From contig NZ_LHUR01000031.1 of assembly GCF_001263795.1 (NCBI RefSeq), positions 62,001-126,000 of the forward strand: a stretch of 64,000 nucleotides of DNA. The letters run 5' to 3'. Within the stretch, counting starts at the first letter, position 1. The number at the start of each line of letters is the position of its first letter. Shown here piece by piece: positions 55,207-63,796 of the stretch. The notes under the pieces were generated by a model. It was given only the letters and a program-made list of their open reading frames with translations, was not told where the DNA came from and made no database searches. Both the position numbers and the translations under genes were made by a program. The stretch comes from Clostridium homopropionicum DSM 5847 (GTDB taxonomy: Bacteria; Bacillota; Clostridia; Clostridiales; Clostridiaceae).

Positions 55207-55434
55207 CTATTTAACTTTTTCAATAACAACTTCCCATTCTCCATCGTCAACTTCTTCTATTTCAACGTTATGACCTTCTTTTCTTGCCCATTCAGGTACA
55301 TTTTTCATTGCACAGCTATGATCTATTTGAACTATTAATACATCTCCTACTGCTAATTCCTTTAACTTATTTTCAGTTTTTACTAATGGCACTGGGCAAG
55401 CTTCTCCTAAACAATCTAACATTACTTCTTTCAT
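55207..55434 (-). CDS. TusA family sulfur carrier, copy 2
   Basis: A 75-aa TusA/SirA-type protein with the sulfur-accepting Cys13 in GEACPVPLVKT. It differs from the copy at 55496-55723 by one residue (ends VKV... EKVK against EKTK) and its DNA is nearly identical, so the duplication is recent. AGGAGGAAT precedes the ATG. It would carry persulfide from the YeeE channel to the reductase or to biosynthesis. Confidence 0.94.
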   Translation of the reverse strand: MKEVMLDCLGEACPVPLVKTENKLKELAVGDVLIVQIDHSCAMKNVPEWARKEGHNVEIEEVDDGEWEVVIEKVK

Positions 55435-55495
55435 TTCATATTCCTCCTTGATATTATATTAACGTGTATTTATATAATCTTATATGATCCTACCT

Positions 55496-55723
55496 CTATT
55501 TTGTCTTTTCTATAACAACTTCCCATTCTCCATCGTCAACTTCTTCTATTTCAACATTATGTCCTTCTTTTCTAGCCCATTCAGGCACATTTTTCATAGC
55601 ACAACTATGATCTATTTGAACTATTAATACATCTCCTACTGCTAATTCCTTTAACTTATTTTCAGTTTTTACTAATGGTACTGGACAAGCTTCTCCTAAA
55701 CAATCTAACATTACTTCTTTCAT
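55496..55723 (-). CDS. TusA family sulfur carrier, copy 1
   Basis: A 75-aa TusA-type protein, Cys13 in GEACPVPLVKT; AAGGGGGATAT ribosome site. It is 61 bases upstream of its near-identical copy. Tandem, near-identical carriers suggest selection for dosage. Between the two YeeE-half genes it lies where a direct channel-to-carrier handover is expected. Confidence 0.94.
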   Translation of the reverse strand: MKEVMLDCLGEACPVPLVKTENKLKELAVGDVLIVQIDHSCAMKNVPEWARKEGHNVEIEEVDDGEWEVVIEKTK

Positions 55724-55769
55724 TTTATATCCCCCTTACAAATTATCTAATTAACAATAATATTCATAT

Positions 55770-56474
55770 CTATTCTTCTGATTCTTGATTCCTATTTTCC
55801 CATTTATCCGCCGCAATATATAAGGCTGCTATTACTAATAGCTGAATTGCCACTGCTCCAAACCATCCGAAAATATCCGGTAAAAACACAGCTTTACCTT
55901 TTAATATAAAATTAAGCTTCCACCATCCAAAATCATGAGCTCCCCATAAAGAACCTACAACGAAGAAAACTAATGACAATATCTGCATTGTAAATCCTTC
56001 TCCCACTCTCATTAATGTACCTGATGCGCATCCTCCTGCTATTACCATACCAATACCAAACATAAATGCTCCAACTACTGTTGAAAAACTTACAGGAACT
56101 ACATAGCTCTGCCCAGGTATAGGAAGTCCTTTTATAAAAGCTCCATATTTTATGGCAGTAAATCCAATTGTAGTAATTGCAAAAGCAATAAGTACAGCTC
56201 TTGTTACAGAAGTACTTCCTGTTAAAGCAGGATCTCTCATAGAAGCAGTGAAACAAAATCTTGATTTTTGAAGAATAAACCCAAAGCAAGTACCTGTTAT
56301 CCAAAATAATCCCAATGCAGGTGAATTATTGCCTAAAAAAATCCCAATGGCCAAAACTATTGCTACTGTTAAAATTCCATATGGAATTTGGCTCTTTTTG
56401 GGTTTTCTTGCTCTCGTTCTAGCTGAAGTTCCAGTTCTTCTTATGGAAGTTTCACTATTACCAACTTCTGTCAT
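55770..56474 (-). CDS. YeeE/YedE half-size thiosulfate/sulfur transporter, half 2
   Basis: A 234-aa membrane protein. A hydrophilic basic N-terminus (about 30 residues, TSARTRARKPKKS) is followed by five to six helices. It has TGTCFGFILQKSRFCFTASMRD and VIAGGCASGTLMRVGEGF; Cys63, Cys74 and Cys149 are conserved in the family. First gene of the operon. It complements the half at 54645-55187 to form a complete channel. AGGAGTGTGATTAT precedes the ATG. Probably regulated by the divergent LysR protein. Confidence 0.9.
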   Translation of the reverse strand: MTEVGNSETSIRRTGTSARTRARKPKKSQIPYGILTVAIVLAIGIFLGNNSPALGLFWITGTCFGFILQKSRFCFTASMRDPALTGSTSVTRAVLIAFAITTIGFTAIKYGAFIKGLPIPGQSYVVPVSFSTVVGAFMFGIGMVIAGGCASGTLMRVGEGFTMQILSLVFFVVGSLWGAHDFGWWKLNFILKGKAVFLPDIFGWFGAVAIQLLVIAALYIAADKWENRNQESEE

Positions 56475-56589
56475 ATAATCACACTCCTAAATAGAATTCG
56501 ATATAATTTTAACAAACTCTTCATTTTTATTTTAGCATATACAAATAGCATTTATTATTTGAAATCGTTATACTATATAATAATTAATA

Positions 56590-56608
56590 ATAACTAATAT
56601 CCTGTTAT
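56590..56608. promoter_or_regulatory. LysR-type inverted repeat ATAAC-N9-GTTAT
   Basis: ATAAC and GTTAT are separated by 9 bases in the 263-base gap between divergent yeeE and lysR genes. Spacing and position fit a LysR-family binding site, but the arms are short and AT-rich. Confidence 0.35.
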
Positions 56609-56737
56609 AAGATTTTTTTATGACAAATCATATGTTATAATTATATTAAAATAAATATTGTTATATAAATAACTATTCATCCTTTCAAGCTTGGAAATTC
56701 CTGTTGTTTAAATAATATAAGAGGAAGGTGTTCTCCC

Positions 56738-57634
56738 ATGCATATTGATTCTTTTAAATATTTTTATGAGGTTGCTAATACAAAAAGTATTTCAAAAGCA
56801 GCAAATAATGCTCATATCTCACAATCTGCTCTAAGTCAACAGATACAAAAACTTGAAGATTCTCTTGGTGAGCAACTTCTAATTCGCAGTAATAAAGGTG
56901 TAACCTTAACTGATCAAGGAATAATTGTAAAAAAACATGTTGAAACCTTAATAAAGACTTATAACAAGATGCTAGAAGATTTGAGGAATTTAGAAAATAA
57001 AAATAAAACTATAGAAATTGATTGTTGTTGGACTCTTTCTACATATGCGTTACCTTGTACACTATATAAGATGAAAAAGAAGTTTCCTAATCACAATTAT
57101 AAAATAACTTCTGATTTTTCTGACGATATAGAAGAAAATGTAATTAACGATATTTACGACTTAGGATTTATCTACGGAAAGCCTAAAGATAATTCTTTAG
57201 AATATTTTAAAGCAGCTACAGATGACTTAATATTAGTAGCATCTTCTGATTTTAATATACCTGATGAAATCGAACTTAAAGACCTATCAAAGTATCCATT
57301 GATAATGCTAAACGATAAATTAGATATTTACGACTCCCTAAATGAACGTTTAAATATTATTGGACAAAGTTGTAAGAATCTTAATATATTATTTAGTCTT
57401 GATTCCACTGAATCTGTTAAATCTTCGTTGCTTCAAGGTTACGGACTAGCCTTTCTTCCTTATTTGTCCCTAAAAGCAGAATTATACAATAAACGCCTTA
57501 AAATTGTTAAGATAAAGGATTTTTCAATTAATTATGATGTATATCTTATTTACAAGAAAATTTCTTGTGAATCTAACTCAATTAAAGAGTTTATAGATTA
57601 TTTTATAAAGATTGGTAAAAAAAGCTTTTGCTAA
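56738..57634 (+). CDS. LysR family transcriptional regulator
   Basis: A 298-aa regulator: N-terminal helix-turn-helix (SISKAANNAHISQSALSQQIQKLEDSLG, residues 16-43) and a periplasmic-binding-type effector domain (IYDLGFIYGKPKD; LLQGYGLAFLPYLSL). It is divergent from the YeeE-TusA operon, the normal place for its regulator. The effector may be a sulfur compound such as thiosulfate or O-acetylserine; that is inference. GAGGAAGGTG precedes the ATG. Its stop overlaps that of the convergent third TusA gene. Confidence 0.94.
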   Translation: MHIDSFKYFYEVANTKSISKAANNAHISQSALSQQIQKLEDSLGEQLLIRSNKGVTLTDQGIIVKKHVETLIKTYNKMLEDLRNLENKNKTIEIDCCWTLSTYALPCTLYKMKKKFPNHNYKITSDFSDDIEENVINDIYDLGFIYGKPKDNSLEYFKAATDDLILVASSDFNIPDEIELKDLSKYPLIMLNDKLDIYDSLNERLNIIGQSCKNLNILFSLDSTESVKSSLLQGYGLAFLPYLSLKAELYNKRLKIVKIKDFSINYDVYLIYKKISCESNSIKEFIDYFIKIGKKSFC

Positions 57635-57849
57635 AGCTTAACTACTACTATTTCCCAAACACCATTAATAACTTCCTCAATATTGAAGTTTACCTTTTTT
57701 TTCTTTAGAAATTTTGATATTTCTTCAACAGTACAACCATGATCAGTTATAACCTTAAAGCTTTCATTAGCTTTAGCAACCTTTAATTGTTGTTGAGTTC
57801 TTATTACTGGTACAGGGCAAATTTCACCTAAACAATTAATTTCTTTCAT
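57631..57849 (-). CDS. TusA family sulfur carrier, diverged third copy
   Basis: A 72-aa TusA-type protein, with the sulfur Cys11 in GEICPVPVIRT. It is clearly diverged from the tandem pair (different helix residues, extra KKK region) and lies on the other side of the LysR gene, overlapping its stop by three bases. The ATG at 57847-57849 follows GTGAGG; the longer hydrophobic frame to 57927 is unlikely. It may serve a different acceptor. Confidence 0.92.
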   Translation of the reverse strand: MKEINCLGEICPVPVIRTQQQLKVAKANESFKVITDHGCTVEEISKFLKKKKVNFNIEEVINGVWEIVVVKL

Positions 57850-58002
57850 AATCAGAACCTCACTTTTATAAAGATTTTTATACTGAATACTATAATAATA
57901 TTTTAACATTATATTAATAATTATCAATAAATTGTATTAAATAAAGAAAACTCACAAATATGCTCTCATTCATAAATACTAGTACGATAGACGGTGATAA
58001 TA

Positions 58003-59148
58003 ATGAAAATTCCATATAACAGATTGTATTTTTCTGGAAATGAAATTCAATATATAAGTGATGCCATTGAAAAAGAATCTCTATGCGGAGACGGTTATTA
58101 TACAAAGATAGTCACAAATTTTTTAGAAAAAAGTTTCTCTATTAATAAAGTATTAATGACTACTTCTGCAACTCACGCTTTAGAAATGGCATCAATGTTA
58201 ATAGGCTTAAAATCTGGTGATGAGGTTCTTATGCCTTCTTTTACTTTCCCTTCTACAGCTAATTCTGTTATGCTGCAAGGAGCAAAACCAGTCTTTTGCG
58301 AAATAAATAAAGCCACCTTTAATATAGATGTAAATGATATTCAAGCAAAAATTACTCCAAGAACAAAAGCAATACTCCCAGTTCATTATGGTGGCATCAG
58401 CTGCGAAATGGATGAAATATTGGAAATAGCTAAGCTTTATCATCTCTATGTAATTGAAGATGCAGCACAAGGAGTAAACAGTAAATATAAAAATAAATAC
58501 TTAGGTTCCCTAGGACACATAGGCTGTTACAGCTTTCACTCTACCAAAAACTATATATGTGGTGAAGGTGGAGCTTTAACAATTAACACCAATAATAAGG
58601 ATATACTAGAACGTGCAGAAACCCTACGCCAAAAGGGTACCGATAGACATAAGTTTATTAAAGGAGATGTGGACAAATATTCCTGGGTAGATTTAGGTTC
58701 AAGTTACGTACCATCAGACATACTTATGGCTATTTTATACTCTCAATTAGAAAACCTTAACCTAATTAAAGAAAAAAGAAAGATAATTCATGAGTTTTAT
58801 ATAGATAAATTACAAAGACATGTAAACAGAGGATTTATTCAAGGACTAACTTATGTTCCTGAATATTCTTCACCCAATTATCATTTATTTTATATAGTTT
58901 TTTCAACTAAAGAAATCCGGGACAGTGCTCTAAAAGGTTTAAAAAAGTATAATATTAATGCACTAACTCATTTTGTCCCTCTACATTCTTCTCCTATGGG
59001 AATAAAGCTTGGATACACTCCAAATAGCCTTCCCTTAACGGAGAATTTGGCAAATTGCCTTCTTAGATTACCTATATATACTTCAATGACTTTAGAAGAA
59101 GCCACATTTGTAGTTGAATCTTTAAATAAAGTTATAAAGGAGCTTTAA
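58003..59148 (+). CDS. DegT/DnrJ/EryC1 family PLP aminotransferase
   Basis: A 381-aa sugar aminotransferase, closest in look to dTDP-4-keto-6-deoxyhexose transaminases (RffA/WecE). The opening IPYNRLYFSGNEIQYISDAI, EDAAQGVNSKY (PLP-pyridine Asp) and SFHSTKNYICGEGGA (PLP-binding Lys in STKN) are visible. It makes an amino sugar nucleotide for a surface polymer or glycan. The ATG at 58003 follows GGTGAT; the earlier GTG at 57994 is part of that site. The GT2 gene follows by one base. CGGGACAGTGCT at 58918-58929 is one of the in-gene repeat words. Confidence 0.93.
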   Translation: MKIPYNRLYFSGNEIQYISDAIEKESLCGDGYYTKIVTNFLEKSFSINKVLMTTSATHALEMASMLIGLKSGDEVLMPSFTFPSTANSVMLQGAKPVFCEINKATFNIDVNDIQAKITPRTKAILPVHYGGISCEMDEILEIAKLYHLYVIEDAAQGVNSKYKNKYLGSLGHIGCYSFHSTKNYICGEGGALTINTNNKDILERAETLRQKGTDRHKFIKGDVDKYSWVDLGSSYVPSDILMAILYSQLENLNLIKEKRKIIHEFYIDKLQRHVNRGFIQGLTYVPEYSSPNYHLFYIVFSTKEIRDSALKGLKKYNINALTHFVPLHSSPMGIKLGYTPNSLPLTENLANCLLRLPIYTSMTLEEATFVVESLNKVIKEL

Positions 59149-59149
59149 T

Positions 59150-59887
59150 ATGAACAGTTCTATTTCTGTAATAATCCCTGTTTACAACAGTGAGAGTTCA
59201 TTAAATTCTTTATATAATCTTCTTTCTACTGTTCTAAAAAGTACCTTTTCACGCTACGAAATTATCTTAGTTGATGATGGGAGCGTAGATAATAGCTATG
59301 AAGTAATGATGGATTTATTTAATAAATATGAGCATATAAAAATTATTAAGTTAAATGGTAATTTTGGACAACAAAATGCTTTGATGTGTGGCTTTCACTA
59401 CGCCTCTTATGATTATGTTGTTACTATGGATGATGATCTACAGCACCCACCCACTGAAATACTAAAACTTTATGAGAAAATTCTTCAAGGTTATGATGTT
59501 GTTTATGGAATTCCTATAAAAAAACAACATTCCAAACATAGAAATTTAGGTACTAAAGCTACAGACATGCTGTTTAACTTAATAACTTCAAAGCCTAAAA
59601 GTCTTAAGGTTAGCAGTTTTAGAATTATTAGCAAAAAATTTATAAGCAAAATAATTGCAGACAAGTCTTCCTTTGTTTATATATCTGCAATAACCTTTAA
59701 GAATACAAATAAAGTTGCAAACGTGTATGTAAATCATAATCCTCGTAAATACGGCAAATCTAGCTATAGTTTTTTTAGGCTGATAAAACAATATTTAAAG
59801 CTTTTTATATATTATGCGCCTTTTTCTTTGTTAAAAATATTTAGATCCAATAAGCCTCAATATATTATTAATAACATACATCTGTAA
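59150..59887 (+). CDS. DPM1-like glycosyltransferase family 2
   Basis: A 245-aa GT-A fold enzyme: SVIIPVYNSE, ILVDDGSVDNSYEVM, TMDDDLQHPPTEI with the metal-binding DDD, and NHNPRKYGKSSYSFFRL near the end. It has no C-terminal membrane anchor but an amphipathic last helix. Such enzymes transfer sugars from nucleotide sugars to polyprenyl phosphate, so it may make a lipid-linked donor of the amino sugar formed by the upstream aminotransferase. Same operon, 1-base spacing upstream. Confidence 0.9.
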   Translation: MNSSISVIIPVYNSESSLNSLYNLLSTVLKSTFSRYEIILVDDGSVDNSYEVMMDLFNKYEHIKIIKLNGNFGQQNALMCGFHYASYDYVVTMDDDLQHPPTEILKLYEKILQGYDVVYGIPIKKQHSKHRNLGTKATDMLFNLITSKPKSLKVSSFRIISKKFISKIIADKSSFVYISAITFKNTNKVANVYVNHNPRKYGKSSYSFFRLIKQYLKLFIYYAPFSLLKIFRSNKPQYIINNIHL

Positions 59888-59901
59888 AGGAGGATTTGAA
59901 G

Positions 59902-61188
59902 ATGAAATTACTAATTTTAGGTGGTGGCCACTGTCAACTAAATGCTATACTGAAAGCTAAAAATCAGGGACACTCCCTAATTATTTCTGATTATTATGAA
60001 GATGCTCCTGGAAAATCCTTCTGTGATTATAAAGAGCTTATTAGCACCTTCGATGTAGATGGGAATATAGAAATTGGCAAAAAATACTCTATAGATGGCA
60101 TATTAACATTAGGGACAGATCAGCCAGTTTATACAGCTTCAAAGGTACAGGAAGCCTTAAATCTTCCATTTTTAATAGATGCTAAAACAGCCAAGGCAGT
60201 AACAAATAAAAAAATAATGAAAACTATTTTTAAAGATACCTTTATTCCTACAACTAAATTTACATTTATCAAAAGAGATTTTGAAGATAAAGATATTGCC
60301 AATCTAAAATTCCCTGTAGTAATAAAGCCCTTAGATAGTCAAGGTCAGCGTGGAATTTATAAACTAAATTCCATTAAAGAAGTAAGAAATAATATTGATA
60401 AAACTTTAAGTTATTCTAGAGAAAATGAAATTTTAATCGAAGAATATTATGAAAATGATGAAATCACAGTAAGCGGATGGGTTGAGGAAAATAAAGTTTA
60501 TGTATTAACAGTTACAGATAGAGTGACTTATAATAATTATCCTCTTATCGGAATTTGTACAGCCCACAATTTTCCTTCTAAGCACCTTTTTTCAAATTGC
60601 AATGAAATAATGGATATAACATGTAAGCTTGTACAATCCTTTAATATTCACAATGGTCCAATATATTTTCAAATGTTAGTTGGAAAAGAAGGTATAAAAG
60701 TAAATGAAATTGCCTGTAGAATTGGTGGTGCTTATGAAGATATATTTATTCCTTATTTAACAGGTATAGACATACTTGATATGCTTATTAAATCTTCCTT
60801 AGGTATAACATTGGATTTATCTAACATAAAAAAATATAATATCCTTGATAATAATAGAAAACTATCTGTACAGCTACTTTTTGCAAAGCCTGGTAAGATC
60901 AAAGCTATAGAGCTATTTGGAGAAGAAACCTTCGGGGACAGTCCTGAAATTAGTTCTTTATTTACACTAACTAATCCCCTTCCTGGAGTGAAAAAAATTC
61001 AACTAAACATTAAAAAAAATGATGAGATTGGAGAAATTATAAACGCTACCCAACGTATTGGGTATATGATAGTTGAGGGTAGTAGCAATAAAGAATTGAA
61101 AAAAAATTTATATTCAGCTTTTGATAATTTTAAGATTATTGATTCTTTAGAAAATAACTTATTAATTAATTTTCATAATTACATGTAA
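59902..61188 (+). CDS. ATP-grasp ligase of unknown substrate
   Basis: A 428-aa ATP-grasp protein. Opening KLLILGGGHCQLNAILKA (PurK-like pre-ATP-grasp fold), ATP-binding FPVVIKPLDSQGQRGIYKL, EEYYENDEITVSGWV and the Mg site NEIACRIGGAYEDIF. It would join a carboxylate to an amine or other nucleophile. In a cluster with an aminotransferase and a GT2 it may acylate an amino sugar with an amino acid. The ATG at 59902 follows AAAGGAGGA by 8 bases. It contains GGGACAGTCCT at 60935-60945 and GGGACACTCCC at 59970. Confidence 0.9.
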   Translation: MKLLILGGGHCQLNAILKAKNQGHSLIISDYYEDAPGKSFCDYKELISTFDVDGNIEIGKKYSIDGILTLGTDQPVYTASKVQEALNLPFLIDAKTAKAVTNKKIMKTIFKDTFIPTTKFTFIKRDFEDKDIANLKFPVVIKPLDSQGQRGIYKLNSIKEVRNNIDKTLSYSRENEILIEEYYENDEITVSGWVEENKVYVLTVTDRVTYNNYPLIGICTAHNFPSKHLFSNCNEIMDITCKLVQSFNIHNGPIYFQMLVGKEGIKVNEIACRIGGAYEDIFIPYLTGIDILDMLIKSSLGITLDLSNIKKYNILDNNRKLSVQLLFAKPGKIKAIELFGEETFGDSPEISSLFTLTNPLPGVKKIQLNIKKNDEIGEIINATQRIGYMIVEGSSNKELKKNLYSAFDNFKIIDSLENNLLINFHNYM

Positions 61189-61261
61189 TTCATATAAAAT
61201 GCTTATAATTATATGTTACGTGCGGCACTTATATTACCTAAACTGAAAGAAGGAATATTCC

Positions 61262-62254
61262 ATGACAAAAACATTCCAATTCAAATACAAAGCTTTATTA
61301 TTTATCTTTTTGTGTTTTCTAAACTTTTCATTCTTATTAATGGCTTGTAGTAATAAAAATGAAGAAAAAGTTTCTACCAAATTGCGAATCGCTGAGCAAT
61401 ATGGCCTAGCTTATGCTCCATTACAAATAATGAAGGCTAATAAAATACTTGAAAAGAATTTGCCTGGTATAGAAATAAGTTGGCAACAAGTAAGTAATAC
61501 AACTGCTATTAGAGAAGCTATGCTAAGCAATAAAATAGATGCTGGTTTTATGGCTATTCCACCTTTTCTAATTGGTCTTGATAAAGGGATGGAATGGAAG
61601 ATAGCATCAGGATTATCCTATTCTCCAACTAAACTTATTACAAATAAAAATGATTTAAAATCTCTAGAAGACTTTACTAATGAAGATAAAATAGCACTTC
61701 CTCAGCCAGGAAGCGTTCAGCATATACTACTTTCTATGGCATGTGAAAAGCAATTTGGAGACTCTCATAAATTAGATAATTTAATTCTTACTCTGTCTCA
61801 TCCTGATGCAATGAATTCATTACTTTCTGGAAATGGAGTATCAGCTCATTTCGCTTCTCCTCCCTATATTGGTGAAGAATTGAAAAATGATAAAATGCAC
61901 ATAGTTTTAGATGGCAGGGATGTAATGGAAGGTGATTTTACCTTTATTATTGGAGTCACTACCAAAGAGTTTTATACTAAAAATCCCAAGCTATACTCTG
62001 GATTTGTAAAATCCATCGATGAGGCTATTGATTTTATCAACAATAATACTAATAAGGCTGCTGAAATTTTAGCTCCTTCATACAATTTATCCAAAGAACA
62101 AACCTACAAACTTCTAACAGCTGATGGTAATAAATATAGCACTAAGGTAGAAGGCCTAGAAAAATTCAGCCAGTTTATGCTAAAGAACGAGTATATTTCT
62201 AAAACTTATACTCTTAAAGAGGTAATGTGGAATGATAATGAAAGCAAAAAGTAA
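61262..62254 (+). CDS. ABC transporter substrate-binding lipoprotein (NMT1/SsuA type)
   Basis: A 330-aa solute-binding protein with signal and lipobox LLMAC (Cys near residue 29). The mature part has the SsuA/ThiY/NMT1 type fold: LRIAEQYGLAYAPLQIMKAN, AIREAMLSNKIDAGFMAIPPFL and FASPPYIGEEL. It would deliver a small anion or heterocycle (sulfonate, thiamin precursor, nitrate or similar) to the permease. Which of these is not resolved. Ribosome site AGAAGGAA. It begins 73 bases after the ATP-grasp gene, so it may be in the same transcript. Confidence 0.9.
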   Translation: MTKTFQFKYKALLFIFLCFLNFSFLLMACSNKNEEKVSTKLRIAEQYGLAYAPLQIMKANKILEKNLPGIEISWQQVSNTTAIREAMLSNKIDAGFMAIPPFLIGLDKGMEWKIASGLSYSPTKLITNKNDLKSLEDFTNEDKIALPQPGSVQHILLSMACEKQFGDSHKLDNLILTLSHPDAMNSLLSGNGVSAHFASPPYIGEELKNDKMHIVLDGRDVMEGDFTFIIGVTTKEFYTKNPKLYSGFVKSIDEAIDFINNNTNKAAEILAPSYNLSKEQTYKLLTADGNKYSTKVEGLEKFSQFMLKNEYISKTYTLKEVMWNDNESKK

Positions 62255-63038
62255 ATTTAAGAAGTTATTTAATAATAAAATTTCTATAAGGATATTCTGG
62301 ATAATAATCTTCATACTAATTTGGGAAATACTTTATCTGAGCCACAACTTTTCTCCGCTTATATTCCCATCACTAGGAACTATACTCAAATCTATGTATT
62401 CTTACCTATTAAGCGGAGAGATAATAAAGGAGACCTTATATTCTTTAAATTTAATTTTTAAAGGCTTAGGCATAGGTATTGTATTTTCTGTTGTCTTTGC
62501 TTCACTATCCTTTGTATCTAAATTATTTGAGGGATTAGTGGATACCTTAACCGCTATAGCCCACCCTCTTCCCGGTATTGCCCTATTGCCGCTTATTATA
62601 CTTTGGTTTGGTGCTAGTCCATTTGCTATAGTATTTATTATAATTCATTCTGTAGTATGGCCTCTCACATTAAATATCTACTCCGGCTTTAAATCAATAC
62701 CTAAAGTATATAGACAAATTGCTCAAAACTATGAATTAAACCTGTTTCAGATAATCTATCATATATTGATACCTGCATCTTTTCCTTACTTCTTAGCTGG
62801 TTTAAAAATAAGCTGGGCAAGAGCGTGGAGAGCTTTAATTAGTGCTGAAATGATTTTTGGTGCTACTGGTGGAAATGGTGGCCTTGGTTGGTTTATATTT
62901 AAAAGAAGAGTTTTTATGGATACCCCTGGCATATTTGCTGGTATTATAATTATAGTGTTTATAGGTATTTTAGTTGAAAATCTAATTATTAATAATTTAG
63001 AAAAATATACAACTAGAAAATGGGGAATGAGCATATGA
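62232..63038 (+). CDS. ABC transporter permease (SsuC/TauC type)
   Basis: A 268-aa inner-membrane permease with six helices and the EAA loop near residue 175 (YELNLFQIIYHILIPASFPYFLAGLKISW). It overlaps the substrate-binding gene by 23 bases and the ATPase start by four (ATGA). The family imports sulfonates, taurine, thiamin precursors or nitrate. Confidence 0.94.
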   Translation: MIMKAKSKFKKLFNNKISIRIFWIIIFILIWEILYLSHNFSPLIFPSLGTILKSMYSYLLSGEIIKETLYSLNLIFKGLGIGIVFSVVFASLSFVSKLFEGLVDTLTAIAHPLPGIALLPLIILWFGASPFAIVFIIIHSVVWPLTLNIYSGFKSIPKVYRQIAQNYELNLFQIIYHILIPASFPYFLAGLKISWARAWRALISAEMIFGATGGNGGLGWFIFKRRVFMDTPGIFAGIIIIVFIGILVENLIINNLEKYTTRKWGMSI

Positions 63039-63778
63039 TACTTGAGATTAATAATTTATCTAAAACCTTTAAAGGCTCCACTTATAAATCCTTAGTATTA
63101 GAAGATATAAATTTTAATGTAGATCAAGGAGACTTTTTATGTATCTTAGGACCTTCCGGATGTGGTAAATCTACTCTATTGAAACAAATTGCATGCTTCG
63201 ATAAAGCAGATAGTGGAACAATACTTTTAAATAACAAAGCAGTAACTGTCCCAGAACTTAATCGAGTTATGGTTTTTCAAGAATTCGATCAACTTTTCCC
63301 CTGGAAAACTGCTATTGAAAATGTAGCATTTCCAATACGAATAAAGGATAAATCTATATCTAAAAAGGAAAGCTATGAAATTGCTAACAAATATCTTTCA
63401 ATGGTTAAGCTTGATACCTATGGAAATTACTATCCTCATGAGCTCTCTGGGGGTATGAAGCAAAGGGTAGCTATTGCCCGTGCTCTTAGTATTAATCCTC
63501 AGATACTTTTAATGGATGAACCCTTTGGAAGCCTTGATGCACAGACCCGCACTACCCTTCAGGAAATGATAGTTGAAATATGGGAAAAAACTAACATAAC
63601 AATCATATTTGTAACCCATGATATTCATGAAGCAATACTTCTTTCAACTAAGATTCTTGTAATGGATAAAAACCCCGGAAGAGCAAAAAAAATTATTGAA
63701 AATAATCTACCACGTCCTAGAATGCCTATGCAACCTGGTTTTTCTCGTATTTACGATGAAGTTTATAATCTTCTCTAG
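63035..63778 (+). CDS. ABC transporter ATP-binding protein (SsuB/TauB type)
   Basis: A 247-aa ATPase: Walker A GPSGCGKST, Q-loop VMVFQEFDQLFPW, signature LSGGMKQR, Walker B LLMDEPFGSLD and H-loop FVTHDIHEAI. The start at 63035 overlaps the permease stop as ATGA and follows GGGGA, so the frame opening at 63020 is not needed. Closes the three-gene importer. An ACTGTCCCAG word is at 63245-63254 (encoding TVP). Confidence 0.95.
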   Translation: MILEINNLSKTFKGSTYKSLVLEDINFNVDQGDFLCILGPSGCGKSTLLKQIACFDKADSGTILLNNKAVTVPELNRVMVFQEFDQLFPWKTAIENVAFPIRIKDKSISKKESYEIANKYLSMVKLDTYGNYYPHELSGGMKQRVAIARALSINPQILLMDEPFGSLDAQTRTTLQEMIVEIWEKTNITIIFVTHDIHEAILLSTKILVMDKNPGRAKKIIENNLPRPRMPMQPGFSRIYDEVYNLL

Positions 63779-63796
63779 AAATAATTTGTAATTTAT

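Noticed and set aside
61189-61261. Possible TPP riboswitch ahead of the NMT1-type importer
   Set aside because: The 73-base gap is too short and has no THI-box core.
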